NCBI RefSeq assembly: GCF_009498525.1
Contig: NZ_QSNT01000002.1
Location: 1,488,001 to 1,552,000 of the forward strand
Direction of reading: 5' to 3'
Source: Rhizobium sp. ICMP 5592
GTDB taxonomy: Bacteria > Pseudomonadota > Alphaproteobacteria > Rhizobiales > Rhizobiaceae
DNA: 64,000 nucleotides
Part shown: positions 20,918 through 28,851 of the stretch, piece after piece
How the letters are laid out: each line of letters starts with the position of its first letter
Position numbering within the stretch: position 1 is the first letter of the stretch
Translations under genes and position numbers: made by a program
The notes under the pieces: generated by a model
Told to the model about the DNA's origin: nothing
What the model saw: the letters and a program-made list of their open reading frames with translations, nothing else
Database searches by the model: none

Positions 20918-22021
20918 ATGAACATCAAGAGCCTTCTTCTTGGCTCCGCTGCCGCGCTCGCAGCAGCAACCGGTGCTCACGCGGCTGACGCTATCGTCGC
21001 CGCCGAGCCGGAGCCGCTCGAATACGTTCGCATCTGCGACGCCTACGGTCCTGGATATTTCTTCATCCCGGGCACTGAAACCTGCCTCAAAGTCGGCGGC
21101 AAGCTTCGTACCGAAGGTGAATGGTACAATGCATATAATCGCGCCAGCAGCCAAGGCACCCTCTGGCATACCCGCGCCGAGTTGAACGTCGACACCGCGA
21201 CCGACACCGAATACGGTCCGCTGAAGACCGAAACCATCGTTCGCTGGGACTGGAACGACGGCGGCTCGACGAGCACGAACCTGCTGTGGTCGTATATCAG
21301 CCTCGGCGGCTTCACCGTTGGTAAGAAAGACTCCGCCTATAACCTTTATATCGGTTACGCTGGCGACGTCATCAACGACGACGTGATCTACGACGGCCCG
21401 TACGAACTCAACCAGATCACCTACAACTACGATGCAGGCAACGGCTTCACAGCTGTGGTCTCGGTCGAAGACAGCAACTCCGGCGGTTCGAGCAACTCCT
21501 ATGGCGCAAGCTGGTGGGTTGATCAGAGCACGGACCACTACGCTCCGGACGTTGTCGCCGGTGCCGGCTACAAGGCTGGTGCATGGTCCTTCAAGGTCGT
21601 CGGCGGTTATGACTCCATTGTCGAAGAAGGCGCTATCAAGGCTCGCGTCGATGCTGATTTCGGCGGCTTCACGGCCTTCTTGATGGGTGGCTACAACACG
21701 GACGGCGACAAGCTGAACAAGTATGCCGGCACCAACCAGGATATCTCCGCTTGCACGGCGCCGAACGGCACTGTCAACCAATCCAAGTGCGGCTGGGGTG
21801 ACTGGGCCGTTTGGGGTGGCGTTGGCGTTCCGGTCAACGAAAAGCTGAAGTGGAACCTGCAGCTCGCCTACACAGACTCGAAGATCTTCGAAGCAACGTC
21901 GAACCTGAAGTTTAACCCGGTCAAGGACCTGCTCATCGAGCCGGAACTGACCTACGTTCACTACGACTATGCCAAGGACGATACCGTTTCCGGTATCCTC
22001 CGCTTCGAACGCAACTTCTGA
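20918..22021 (+). CDS. ropA: Porin (RopA/Omp2b type)
   Basis: An alphaproteobacterial general porin of 367 residues. The start at 20918 follows ggagtt; the signal peptide is MNIKSLLLGSAAALAAATGAHA. The mature start region (YVRICDAYGPGYFFIPGTET and CLKVGGKLRTEGEW) is typical of the Omp2b/RopA family, and the chain ends in RFERNF with the C-terminal Phe needed for barrel assembly. It is a strong single-gene unit with its own promoter region and a strong terminator. The symbol is by family resemblance; rhizobia often have several paralogues. Confidence 0.9.
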   Translation: MNIKSLLLGSAAALAAATGAHAADAIVAAEPEPLEYVRICDAYGPGYFFIPGTETCLKVGGKLRTEGEWYNAYNRASSQGTLWHTRAELNVDTATDTEYGPLKTETIVRWDWNDGGSTSTNLLWSYISLGGFTVGKKDSAYNLYIGYAGDVINDDVIYDGPYELNQITYNYDAGNGFTAVVSVEDSNSGGSSNSYGASWWVDQSTDHYAPDVVAGAGYKAGAWSFKVVGGYDSIVEEGAIKARVDADFGGFTAFLMGGYNTDGDKLNKYAGTNQDISACTAPNGTVNQSKCGWGDWAVWGGVGVPVNEKLKWNLQLAYTDSKIFEATSNLKFNPVKDLLIEPELTYVHYDYAKDDTVSGILRFERNF

Positions 22022-22055
22022 CCTGATCTGACTTGACCTCCGATCAGAGAAGAGA

Positions 22056-22090
22056 GGGGCCTGGCTTTCCCTGCCAGGCCCCTTTTTTAT
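22056..22090 (+). terminator. Terminator after the porin
   Basis: A 10-bp perfect stem (ggggcctggc with gccaggcccc), 7-nt loop and T6 tail, 34 nt past the porin stop. Confidence 0.92.
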
Positions 22091-22280
22091 GTCTGATCCG
22101 GACTCACCTGCCGCCGCAATGGCTCGCCCCTTTCTCGGCTCCGCTAGATCCAGGCGCCACGATCGTATTACGTGTTGCCGCTAGGCCATATTAACTTTAA
22201 AGTGGAACATTACCGCTCCAGCGGCGTTTAACCACCGAAAAGGGACATGGTTCGAATACTCGAACAAAGGAGTGGGTGCT

Positions 22281-22628
22281 TTGAAAAAATTTGCTGCGAT
22301 TGCCCTGGCAGCTTCGCTGACCATGGGAACAATGCTGGCCGCCGTGGCCCCGGCAAGAGCGATGCCGGTGACAAACTCGCCCTCGCCCAGCGTTTCCGAC
22401 ATCGTTCTGGTTCAGGAACGCGGATCTCGGCGTAATCAGGATTTCGATCGCGGACGCCGGGATTGGCGCGAGCGTCATCATGATCGCCGCCATTGGCGCG
22501 AGAGCCGCGACCGGCGCTGGGATCGCCGTTGGGACCGTCGCCGCTACTGGGATGACGACCGTCGCTATTATGACCGACGCGACTATCGTCCGCGCCGCGG
22601 CGGCATCATCTTTGAAATCCGTCCGTGA
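22281..22628 (+). CDS. Small secreted Arg-rich protein
   Basis: A 115-residue protein of unknown function. It has a signal peptide (KKFAAIALAASLTMGTMLAA to about Ala28) and a mature part dominated by Arg, Asp, Trp and Tyr (repeats such as RDRRWDRRWDRRRYWDDD) with a GGIIFEIRP end. The start chosen is TTG at 22281, because aaaggag at 22266-22272 is spaced 8 nt from it; a GTG at 22272 lies inside that ribosome site. Similar small basic secreted proteins are common in rhizobia, and another lies at 52585 in this window. Confidence 0.7.
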   Translation: MKKFAAIALAASLTMGTMLAAVAPARAMPVTNSPSPSVSDIVLVQERGSRRNQDFDRGRRDWRERHHDRRHWRESRDRRWDRRWDRRRYWDDDRRYYDRRDYRPRRGGIIFEIRP

Positions 22629-22720
22629 TTCCGGATGGTGAGCACGATGAATTTCGCTGACGATTGACCGATCAGGCGACGATCGCCGATCCTGCCTGCT
22701 TGCATACCCCACAAAACATT

Positions 22721-22760
22721 CCGGCCGCTGTCGAAGGAACTCGACAGCGGCCGGTTTAGT
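22721..22760 (+). terminator. Strong hairpin terminator
   Basis: A perfect 14-bp stem (22721-22734 with 22741-22754), 6-nt loop and tail tttagttta. It probably ends the Arg-rich gene transcript and may also stop the leftward 56-residue gene, since A-rich sequence lies on its other side. Confidence 0.8.
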
Positions 22761-22802
22761 TTACCGCCGGTCAGCGCCACCGGCGTAAACACTGATGCCG
22801 AA

Positions 22803-22973
22803 TTAACGGCAGACGCGTTCCTTGCGAATGACCCAGTGGCCATGAACCTTGTGCTTCACGGTCTTCACGAAGCAATCATGATGATGGCGATGGAACGGAG
22901 CAGCCTGCGACGGCGCGCTGACGGCGACGACGGATGCCAGGGCAACGGCGGAAGCGAGAATCAGGTTTTTCAT
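22803..22973 (-). CDS. Small secreted His-rich peptide
   Basis: A 56-codon gene. The product begins MKNLILASAVALASVVAVSA, a clear signal peptide with cleavage near SQA. The mature peptide is about 32 residues, basic, with HRHHHDC and a second Cys near the end (KERVC), so one disulfide or metal binding is possible. It is preceded by gaggttcgac before the ATG. No family recognised. Confidence 0.6.
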   Translation of the reverse strand: MKNLILASAVALASVVAVSAPSQAAPFHRHHHDCFVKTVKHKVHGHWVIRKERVCR

Positions 22974-23201
22974 GTCGAACCTCTAAAGCATTGGGGGACT
23001 ATGCTGCGCGATTGCGCCCGCTTTTGATGCGCCGATTCACCTTAACGTTACATGAATGCATCCTCACGTTTTCGAGAGGGGTCATGCCGTGGGATCGAAT
23101 GCGCCGGAATGAAAGAGATTGCGGCCGTCGGCGGGAATGCGGGCGGCTTTCTTTGCGCTCAAGTGACCTCCTCCATCTGGAGATCTCTGAAATATGAAAA
23201 T

Positions 23202-23450
23202 CTACTTCCGGCGGCGATCCCGCAATGCATCGATCAATCGGTGCACCTTCTCGGTCGCGTAAACGATATCTTCGCTGGGCAGATGCACGGTGATTTCGAT
23301 TTCCTGCCATCGACCGCCGTGATCTTTTGCATAGCGAACGGCGGCTTTGAGGGAATTGAATTCAACTGCGGGAGCGTCAGCAATCCAGAACTGCACGGTG
23401 CATTGCGCTTCACCATAGTCTGAAAGGGCTTTGAGTGGGTCTAGGGCCAT
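23202..23450 (-). CDS. Conserved-looking hypothetical protein, 82 aa
   Basis: A small soluble protein with a plausible alpha/beta pattern (AQCTVQFWIADAPAVEFNSL, AVRYAKDHGGRWQEIEITVH) ending in a basic helix (HRLIDALRDRRRK). Its codon use and composition favour this frame over the opposite-strand frame. Function unknown; it stands alone between the small secreted peptide and tRNA-Asn. Confidence 0.55.
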   Translation of the reverse strand: MALDPLKALSDYGEAQCTVQFWIADAPAVEFNSLKAAVRYAKDHGGRWQEIEITVHLPSEDIVYATEKVHRLIDALRDRRRK

Positions 23451-23662
23451 GCCGCGAGCTTTACACCGTTGGCAGTTCGTTGGCTACCGCGGATAAAGCC
23501 GCAGGCTTTCTCCTGTCATGGTCGAGAATGAGCCGCCACCAATCTGGCCGAACGTCAATTATCCATAGGATAAAAGGAAGTCTAAAAAGGCGGAGAGAAA
23601 AAGGGAGGAAATAAGTGCCTGCTATCGAAAATATCAAGATAACAGGCACCTACGTCTGAAAA

Positions 23663-23737
23663 TGGCTCCCCGGGCCGGATTCGAACCGGCGACCTGTCGA
23701 TTAACAGTCGAATGCTCTACCGCTGAGCTACCAGGGA
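23663..23737 (-). tRNA. tRNA-Asn (GTT)
   Basis: A 75-nt tRNA read leftward: acceptor tccctgg with ccgggga, D arm gctcagcggtagagc, anticodon loop ctgttaa (GTT), T arm gccggttcgaatccggc and encoded CCA. The outermost anticodon-stem pair (27-43) appears to be a T/C mismatch. Confidence 0.95.
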
Positions 23738-23854
23738 ATACCGCTTGGCGCGGTGTGAGTGGGCTAATACAAATGCTTTCCCGATTTGCCAAGCGATTTT
23801 TTCAAAAAAGTTCATTTCCCTTGTATTATTTTGTCGCTTTACCATCTCCTGTGG

Positions 23855-24169
23855 ATGACCAATCCAGACAGAACCACGGAAAACAACGGTCGTAATGCGG
23901 GCGAAAAGGCCCGTCGTTTCGGCATAGACCCCAGCACGCGCGAGCTTGTCATTGGCTCCATCCGCATTCCACTCCCGCGGTCGCGGCTTGCACGCGTCGG
24001 CCTCGGCGTCACGTTGATTTTCGGCGGTCTGCTCGGCTTCCTGCCCGTCCTCGGTTTCTGGATGCTGCCGCTCGGCTTCGTGGTGCTCTCGCATGACCTG
24101 CCGCTGGTGCGGCGCTGGCGCCGTCGTTTTGCCGTGTGGTGGACGAAACGGCGCCGTCCGGCGAACTGA
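23855..24169 (+). CDS. Small two-helix membrane protein
   Basis: A 104-residue protein with an N-terminal soluble part, a hydrophobic hairpin (VGLGVTLIFGGLLGFLPVLG and WMLPLGFVVLSH) and a very basic C-terminus (RRWRRRFAVWWTKRRR). It resembles short rhizobial membrane proteins of unknown function. Start set at ATG 23855 (MTNPDRTT); the upstream ATG at 23786 would add 23 residues. Confidence 0.65.
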   Translation: MTNPDRTTENNGRNAGEKARRFGIDPSTRELVIGSIRIPLPRSRLARVGLGVTLIFGGLLGFLPVLGFWMLPLGFVVLSHDLPLVRRWRRRFAVWWTKRRRPAN

Positions 24170-24181
24170 TTCCTCGCCGCC

Positions 24182-24739
24182 TTACTTTGAAGGCAGAGCC
24201 CTCGCCGGGTTGCCGACCACGGCCGCGCCCGCCTGCACGCTTTTCGTGACCACCGCGCCGGCGCCGACGATCGCACCGTCGCCAATCGTCACGCCGCCAA
24301 GGATGATGGCACCGCCGCCGATCCAGACAGCCTTGCCGATCTCGACCGGCTTCGCGATTTCCTGCCCAGCACAACGCAGTGCCGGATCCCTGTGATGTTC
24401 CGGGCAATAAATCTGGACGCCCGGTCCCAGCATGCTGCCTTCGCCGATTCGCACAGGGGCGCTGTCGAGAATCGTGCAGCCGGCATTCAAATAGACCCTC
24501 GGACCAAGCCAGATATTGATGCCATAAGAGCAGTGAAACGGTGCCTCGATGAACACACCCTCGCCGGCGCCGGCAAAAAGCGTCGACAGGGCCGGGCCGA
24601 AATTGCCGCGCTGGAGGGGTGGCATCATGTTGTGCTGATGCACGGCATTGCGGGCCGCCACACGCAGGGCGTCCAGTTCGGGATCTAGGCAGCAATACCA
24701 TTCGCCTGCCGCCATCTTCTGCCGTTCGCTCTGCGCCAT
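24182..24739 (-). CDS. maa: Maltose/galactoside O-acetyltransferase-like protein
   Basis: A 185-residue left-handed beta-helix acetyltransferase of the Maa/LacA/NodL group, moving acetyl from acetyl-CoA to a sugar. The N-terminal Maa segment is present (QKMAAGEWYCCLDPELDALR), followed by PFHCSYGINIWLG, the active-site His region YCPEHHRDP and hexapeptide repeats (VWIGGGAIILGGVTIGDGAI, VVGNPAR). It ends 12 nt from the convergent membrane-protein gene. NodL-type action on lipochitooligosaccharides is possible but no nod gene is near. Confidence 0.85.
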   Translation of the reverse strand: MAQSERQKMAAGEWYCCLDPELDALRVAARNAVHQHNMMPPLQRGNFGPALSTLFAGAGEGVFIEAPFHCSYGINIWLGPRVYLNAGCTILDSAPVRIGEGSMLGPGVQIYCPEHHRDPALRCAGQEIAKPVEIGKAVWIGGGAIILGGVTIGDGAIVGAGAVVTKSVQAGAAVVGNPARALPSK

Positions 24740-25186
24740 GGATTCGCTCCCTATGCTTCCGTCGTTATATCGGCGTGATCATGCATCAAGGCGCAGGCAC
24801 ACGGCAAGGAAGACCCGCCGGCACCATCGACATTCCTCGACCGTCAGACGGCCACGCATGATCCGAGCAAGTATAGCCCTGATCGAAAACGACTCCCTCA
24901 TCATATAGCGCTCCATCCCGACAAGACACGGGATCGGCGACGCATGTGCATCCTTCCTGAAATCATCAATATTAGACAAGCATCAAGTTATGCTTGCCGG
25001 GCCAACTGTCCTGCCTTTCCAGTTTATCCACAACAGGTCTTTGAAAGCGCTTGTAGAGACGAAAAACCGGCCCTGCGCGGGAGATTCGCACCCACAACAA
25101 ACTGTCACACAGCATGTCTATAACGCCGCTACCGCGGGCTTGCCCAAGACCACCGGTTCCGAGCTTTCAAGAGGGAAATAGGGATT
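24740..25186. other. Promoter region of the ugp genes
   Basis: About 450 bp between divergent maa and ugpB. It must contain the ugp promoter. A CTGTCAC at 25102 followed by atgtcta recalls half of a PhoB site, but the spacing and second half do not fit well. A gagggaa ribosome site lies before ugpB. Confidence 0.45.
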
Positions 25187-26539
25187 ATGTCGACATTTAA
25201 AAACTGCATTTCGGCTGCCGCCGCCGGCGTCATGAGCATTGCTCTGGCCCTGCCCGCCGCTGCTGCTCCGACCAAGTTCGATTTCTGGTTCGGCCTGTCG
25301 GGCGATCTGGAGCGCGTCGTTCAGACGATGTGCAAGAACTTCAACGAGTCACAGAAGGACTATGAAGTCGTCTGCACCAGCCAGGGCAACTATGACGCCA
25401 CCCTGCAGAACACCATTGCCGCCTTCCGCGCCGGCAAGCAGCCGGCAGTCGTCCAGGTTTACGACGCCGGCACCGCGACCATGATGCTCTCCGGCGCTTA
25501 TTATCCGGCCGGCAAGCTGATGTCCGAAAATGGCTACAAGATCGACTGGAAGGATTATTTCCCCGGCATCGCACGCTACTACGCAACGTCGAAGGGCGAG
25601 CTGCTCTCCTTCCCGTTCAACTCCTCGACCGCCCTGCTCTACTGGAACAAGGACGCCTTCGCGAAGATCGGCAAGACTGCCGCTCCGAAGACCTGGGAAG
25701 AAGCCGCCGAAGACATGAAGGCGCTCAAGGGTGCCGGCTACGAATGCCCGATGGCCATCAACATCTCCGGCAACGAAAGCTGGCAGCTGATGGAGCAGTT
25801 CTCCGCGCTCCACAATCAGCCGATCGCCACCAAGAACAATGGCTATGACGGTCTCGACGCCCGTCTCGAGGTCAACAAGACCAAGTTCGTCAAATACGTC
25901 GCCGACCTCAAGAGCTGGTACGATCAGGGCCTCGTCAAGATCAAGTCGAAGGATCTTGGCCAGGACATGGTTCAGGCCTTTGCATCGGGCGATTGCCAGA
26001 TGATCATGACCTCGGTCGGCGATCACGGCACGGTCGGCAAGACGCAGAAGGCCGGCATGAACTGGGATGTCGCCGAGCTTCCGGTCTACGCCGGCACCGA
26101 GCGCAAGAACTCGCTGGTCGGCGGCGCTTCGCTCTGGGTTCTCTCCGGCAAGTCCGCCGATGAATACAAGGGCGCTGCAGCGTTCCTCAACTTCATCCAC
26201 GACCCCAAGACCGCTCTTTTCTGGTCGACCAACACCGGCTACATCCCCGTCACGAATTCCGGCTTTGAATTCATGAAGTCCTCCGGCTTCTACGACAAGG
26301 CTCCCTATAAGGGCCGCGAAGTCGCCATCGCCAGCCTGACCGCCTCCGAGCCGACCGCGATCACCCGCGGCATCCGTCTCGGCAATTTCACGCAGATCCG
26401 CGCTGAATTCGGCAACCAGATGCAGGCCATCTTCGCCAACAAGCTCAGCGTCCAGGAAGGCATCGACAACCTCGCCAAGAATGGCAATGCCGTTCTCGAG
26501 CGTTTCGAAGCCACCTACAAGGGCAAGCAGCTCCCGTAA
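25187..26539 (+). CDS. ugpB: ABC transporter substrate-binding protein (UgpB-like)
   Basis: The periplasmic binding protein of a carbohydrate ABC importer, closest in appearance to sn-glycerol-3-phosphate binder UgpB. It is 450 residues with a signal peptide (AAAAGVMSIALALPAAAA), then the family 1 solute-binding fold: FWFGLSGDLERVVQ, AGKQPAVVQVYDAGTATMM, LLSFPFNSSTALLYWNKD, and LVGGASLWVLSGKS. It is followed by ugpA and ugpE. Specificity is inferred from resemblance to the ugp set, not proved. Confidence 0.88.
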   Translation: MSTFKNCISAAAAGVMSIALALPAAAAPTKFDFWFGLSGDLERVVQTMCKNFNESQKDYEVVCTSQGNYDATLQNTIAAFRAGKQPAVVQVYDAGTATMMLSGAYYPAGKLMSENGYKIDWKDYFPGIARYYATSKGELLSFPFNSSTALLYWNKDAFAKIGKTAAPKTWEEAAEDMKALKGAGYECPMAINISGNESWQLMEQFSALHNQPIATKNNGYDGLDARLEVNKTKFVKYVADLKSWYDQGLVKIKSKDLGQDMVQAFASGDCQMIMTSVGDHGTVGKTQKAGMNWDVAELPVYAGTERKNSLVGGASLWVLSGKSADEYKGAAAFLNFIHDPKTALFWSTNTGYIPVTNSGFEFMKSSGFYDKAPYKGREVAIASLTASEPTAITRGIRLGNFTQIRAEFGNQMQAIFANKLSVQEGIDNLAKNGNAVLERFEATYKGKQLP

Positions 26540-26632
26540 GCCGCAAGCTAAGATAGACAGCGTCCGCCGGGATTTTCCCGGCGGACGTTTGTCATGATCG
26601 AGAATGGCATCAGACCAAAGCCGGAAGAAGCA

Positions 26633-27517
26633 ATGGAAAAGCGTACGACTTTCAGCAAGTGGAGTGTCGGCATCCTGTTCGCAGTGCCGCAACTGCTCCT
26701 CATCTTCACCTTCTTCTATTGGCCGGCGGGCCAGGCGATCTACTGGTCGCTGACGCTGCAGCAGCCCTGGGGCGGCGGCAATATCTGGGTCGGGCTCGAC
26801 AATTTCAAAGCCATTCTCGCCAGTGCCGATTACTGGAACTCGGTGACGATCAGCATCATCTTCGCTGCCATCAGCACCGGCATCTCCATGGGCGTCGCGC
26901 TGATCCTCGCAGCACTGACCGACCGGCAGCTTCGCGGCTCGAAATTCTATAGCGTCGTGCTCGTCTGGCCCTACGGCGTCGCGGCCCCCGCATCGGCCAT
27001 GGCCTTCCGCTTCATCCTGGCGCCGGAAGCCGGTTTCATGTCGGTCGTCAATCACTATTGGCCGGGATTTTGGGACCCGGGCCTCAACGGCAATGCCGCG
27101 ATGGCTTCCATCATTGCCGCCTTCTCGTGGAAATATATCGGCTACAGCTTCATCTTCTTCCTGGCCGCCTTCCAGGCCATTCCGCGCTCGTTGATCGAAG
27201 CAGCCGCCATGGACGGCTCCAGCGTGCTCAGGCGCCTCTGGGATATCCAGTTCCCGCTGATCACGCCGACGATCTTCTTCCTGTTGGTGATCAATATCAC
27301 CGAGAGCTTCCAGGACTCCTATGGCATCGTCGACATCATGACATCAGGCGGCCCACACAACTCGACCAACCTCATGGTCTACAAGATCGTCTTCGACGGC
27401 TTCAGAGGTCTCGATTATTCCGGCGCGGCGGCGCAGAGCATCATCCTGATGCTGCTGATCATCGTGCTCACCATTTTCCAGTTCCGCTTCATCGAGCGGC
27501 GCGTGCATTACCGTTGA
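26633..27517 (+). CDS. ugpA: ABC transporter permease (UgpA-like)
   Basis: One of two inner-membrane permeases of the glycerol-3-phosphate-type importer. The 294-residue protein has about six hydrophobic helices and the permease EAA loop that contacts the ATPase (IEAAAMDGSSVLRRLWDIQF). The start at 26633 follows ggaagaag; an in-frame ATG at 26594 is less likely. It lies 94 nt after ugpB and 7 nt before ugpE. Confidence 0.92.
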   Translation: MEKRTTFSKWSVGILFAVPQLLLIFTFFYWPAGQAIYWSLTLQQPWGGGNIWVGLDNFKAILASADYWNSVTISIIFAAISTGISMGVALILAALTDRQLRGSKFYSVVLVWPYGVAAPASAMAFRFILAPEAGFMSVVNHYWPGFWDPGLNGNAAMASIIAAFSWKYIGYSFIFFLAAFQAIPRSLIEAAAMDGSSVLRRLWDIQFPLITPTIFFLLVINITESFQDSYGIVDIMTSGGPHNSTNLMVYKIVFDGFRGLDYSGAAAQSIILMLLIIVLTIFQFRFIERRVHYR

Positions 27518-27524
27518 GGCTGAC

Positions 27525-28439
27525 ATGGTCGAGCGCACCCCAATTCTGAATTTCTTCACGCATGTGATCCTGTTCCTCGGCTTCGTCGCGGCGATGACGC
27601 CGCTGGCCCTTGTTGCCATCGCCGCATCTCACAACATGACTGACGTCAATCAGGTACCGATGTCGTTGATCCCCGGCACCGATTTCTGGGTCAACATGAA
27701 GACGGCCTGGACGACCGCCAATCTCGGCCCCAAGCTGCTGAACAGCCTGATTTTTGCCAGCGGCGTCGCGGTGGGCAAGGTGATCCTTTCAGCCCTTACC
27801 GCTTTTTCGCTGGTCTATTTCCGTTTTCCCGGCCGCAACCTCATTTTCTGGATGGTCTTCGTGACACTGATGCTGCCGCTGGAAGTACGTGCCGTACCGA
27901 CCTATGCGGTCGTCGCCAACGCGCTGTCGCCCTACCAGGCGATCCTCGACGTCACCGGCATCAGCTGGCTCATCGAGAAGATCACAGGCATTCAGGTCTC
28001 GCTGAACCTCGGGTTGCTCAATTCCTATCCCGGCCTGATCCTGCCGCTGGTCGCGACGGCAACCGGCACCTTCCTTTACCGTCAGTTCTTCCTGACGGTA
28101 CCGGACGAGCTGACCGAGGCCGCCCGCATGGACGGCGCCGGATCGCTACGCTTCTTCATCGACATCCTGATGCCGCTGTCGCGCACCAATATGGCGGCAC
28201 TCGGCACCATCATGTTCCTTTGGGCCTGGAACCAGTATCTGTGGCCGTTGCTGGTCACCACCGATCCGTCGCACGCAACCGCGGTGACCGAGCTCAAACA
28301 GCTCATCCCGAACATAGGCGGCCTGCCTGAGTGGCATATAGCCATGGCCGGTACGCTGATCGTCATGCTGCCGCCACTCCTCATCGTTGCCCTGATGCAG
28401 CGCTGGTTCGTTCGTGGCCTGATTTCCACCGAGAAGTGA
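27525..28439 (+). CDS. ugpE: ABC transporter permease (UgpE-like)
   Basis: The second permease of the same importer, 304 residues, with six predicted helices and its EAA loop (LTEAARMDGAGSLRFFIDIL). The N-terminus MVERTPILNFFTHVILFLG is typical for UgpE. It is 7 nt downstream of ugpA. In most rhizobial ugp operons the ATPase gene ugpC follows at once; here it does not. Confidence 0.92.
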   Translation: MVERTPILNFFTHVILFLGFVAAMTPLALVAIAASHNMTDVNQVPMSLIPGTDFWVNMKTAWTTANLGPKLLNSLIFASGVAVGKVILSALTAFSLVYFRFPGRNLIFWMVFVTLMLPLEVRAVPTYAVVANALSPYQAILDVTGISWLIEKITGIQVSLNLGLLNSYPGLILPLVATATGTFLYRQFFLTVPDELTEAARMDGAGSLRFFIDILMPLSRTNMAALGTIMFLWAWNQYLWPLLVTTDPSHATAVTELKQLIPNIGGLPEWHIAMAGTLIVMLPPLLIVALMQRWFVRGLISTEK

Positions 28440-28642
28440 TTGAATCTCCTGCCGCACCTCATACGTTGGCGCGGCAGTTGCCTGCCCTATCCATCGCTTG
28501 CAAAGCGTCTCAAATGGAGGCTCGGGCTTAAGGGCAATTGCGTTTCGTTGGCAGCCGGCGGCGGGCGCCCCGGCCGATGTTCGATTAATACAATTATTTG
28601 CTTGAAAAATGCATTGTGACGCTCCTCCGTTGCCTGCATTTT

Positions 28643-28679
28643 TCCCTAACTCAGTCGGTTGGAGGGACTGAGTTAGGGA
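28643..28679. promoter_or_regulatory. Perfect 14-bp inverted repeat upstream of the tannase-like gene
   Basis: The arms tccctaactcagtc (28643-28656) and gactgagttaggga (28666-28679) are exact complements around a 9-nt spacer. Neither side has the T tract of a terminator in the right place, so an operator or an RNA stem is more likely. It lies about 170 bp before the tannase-like start in the 412-bp gap after ugpE (28440-28851). No gene was seen in that gap. Confidence 0.55.
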
Positions 28680-28851
28680 GTCGTCAAGCGTCAGCCAATC
28701 GCATGTTTTTTGTCGCGATCTCGCCATCCGCTCTGAGCCCAGGCGGTGAAACGATGCGGCATGCGCGAAATTTCCGGAGCGAATACCGGAATTCGTTGGG
28801 GCGGCAAATCCGACAGTGCGGGCGCATCGAAATTGCAAGGAGGAGGATACA

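Noticed and set aside
23663..23737. tRNA-Asn as a pseudogene because of a T/C mismatch at the top of the anticodon stem
   Set aside because: All other stems, the anticodon and the CCA end are intact; a single mismatch at 27-43 is tolerated.
25102..25119. Possible PhoB box before ugpB
   Set aside because: Only the first half-site matches well; the second is out of register, so control by PhoB is not claimed.
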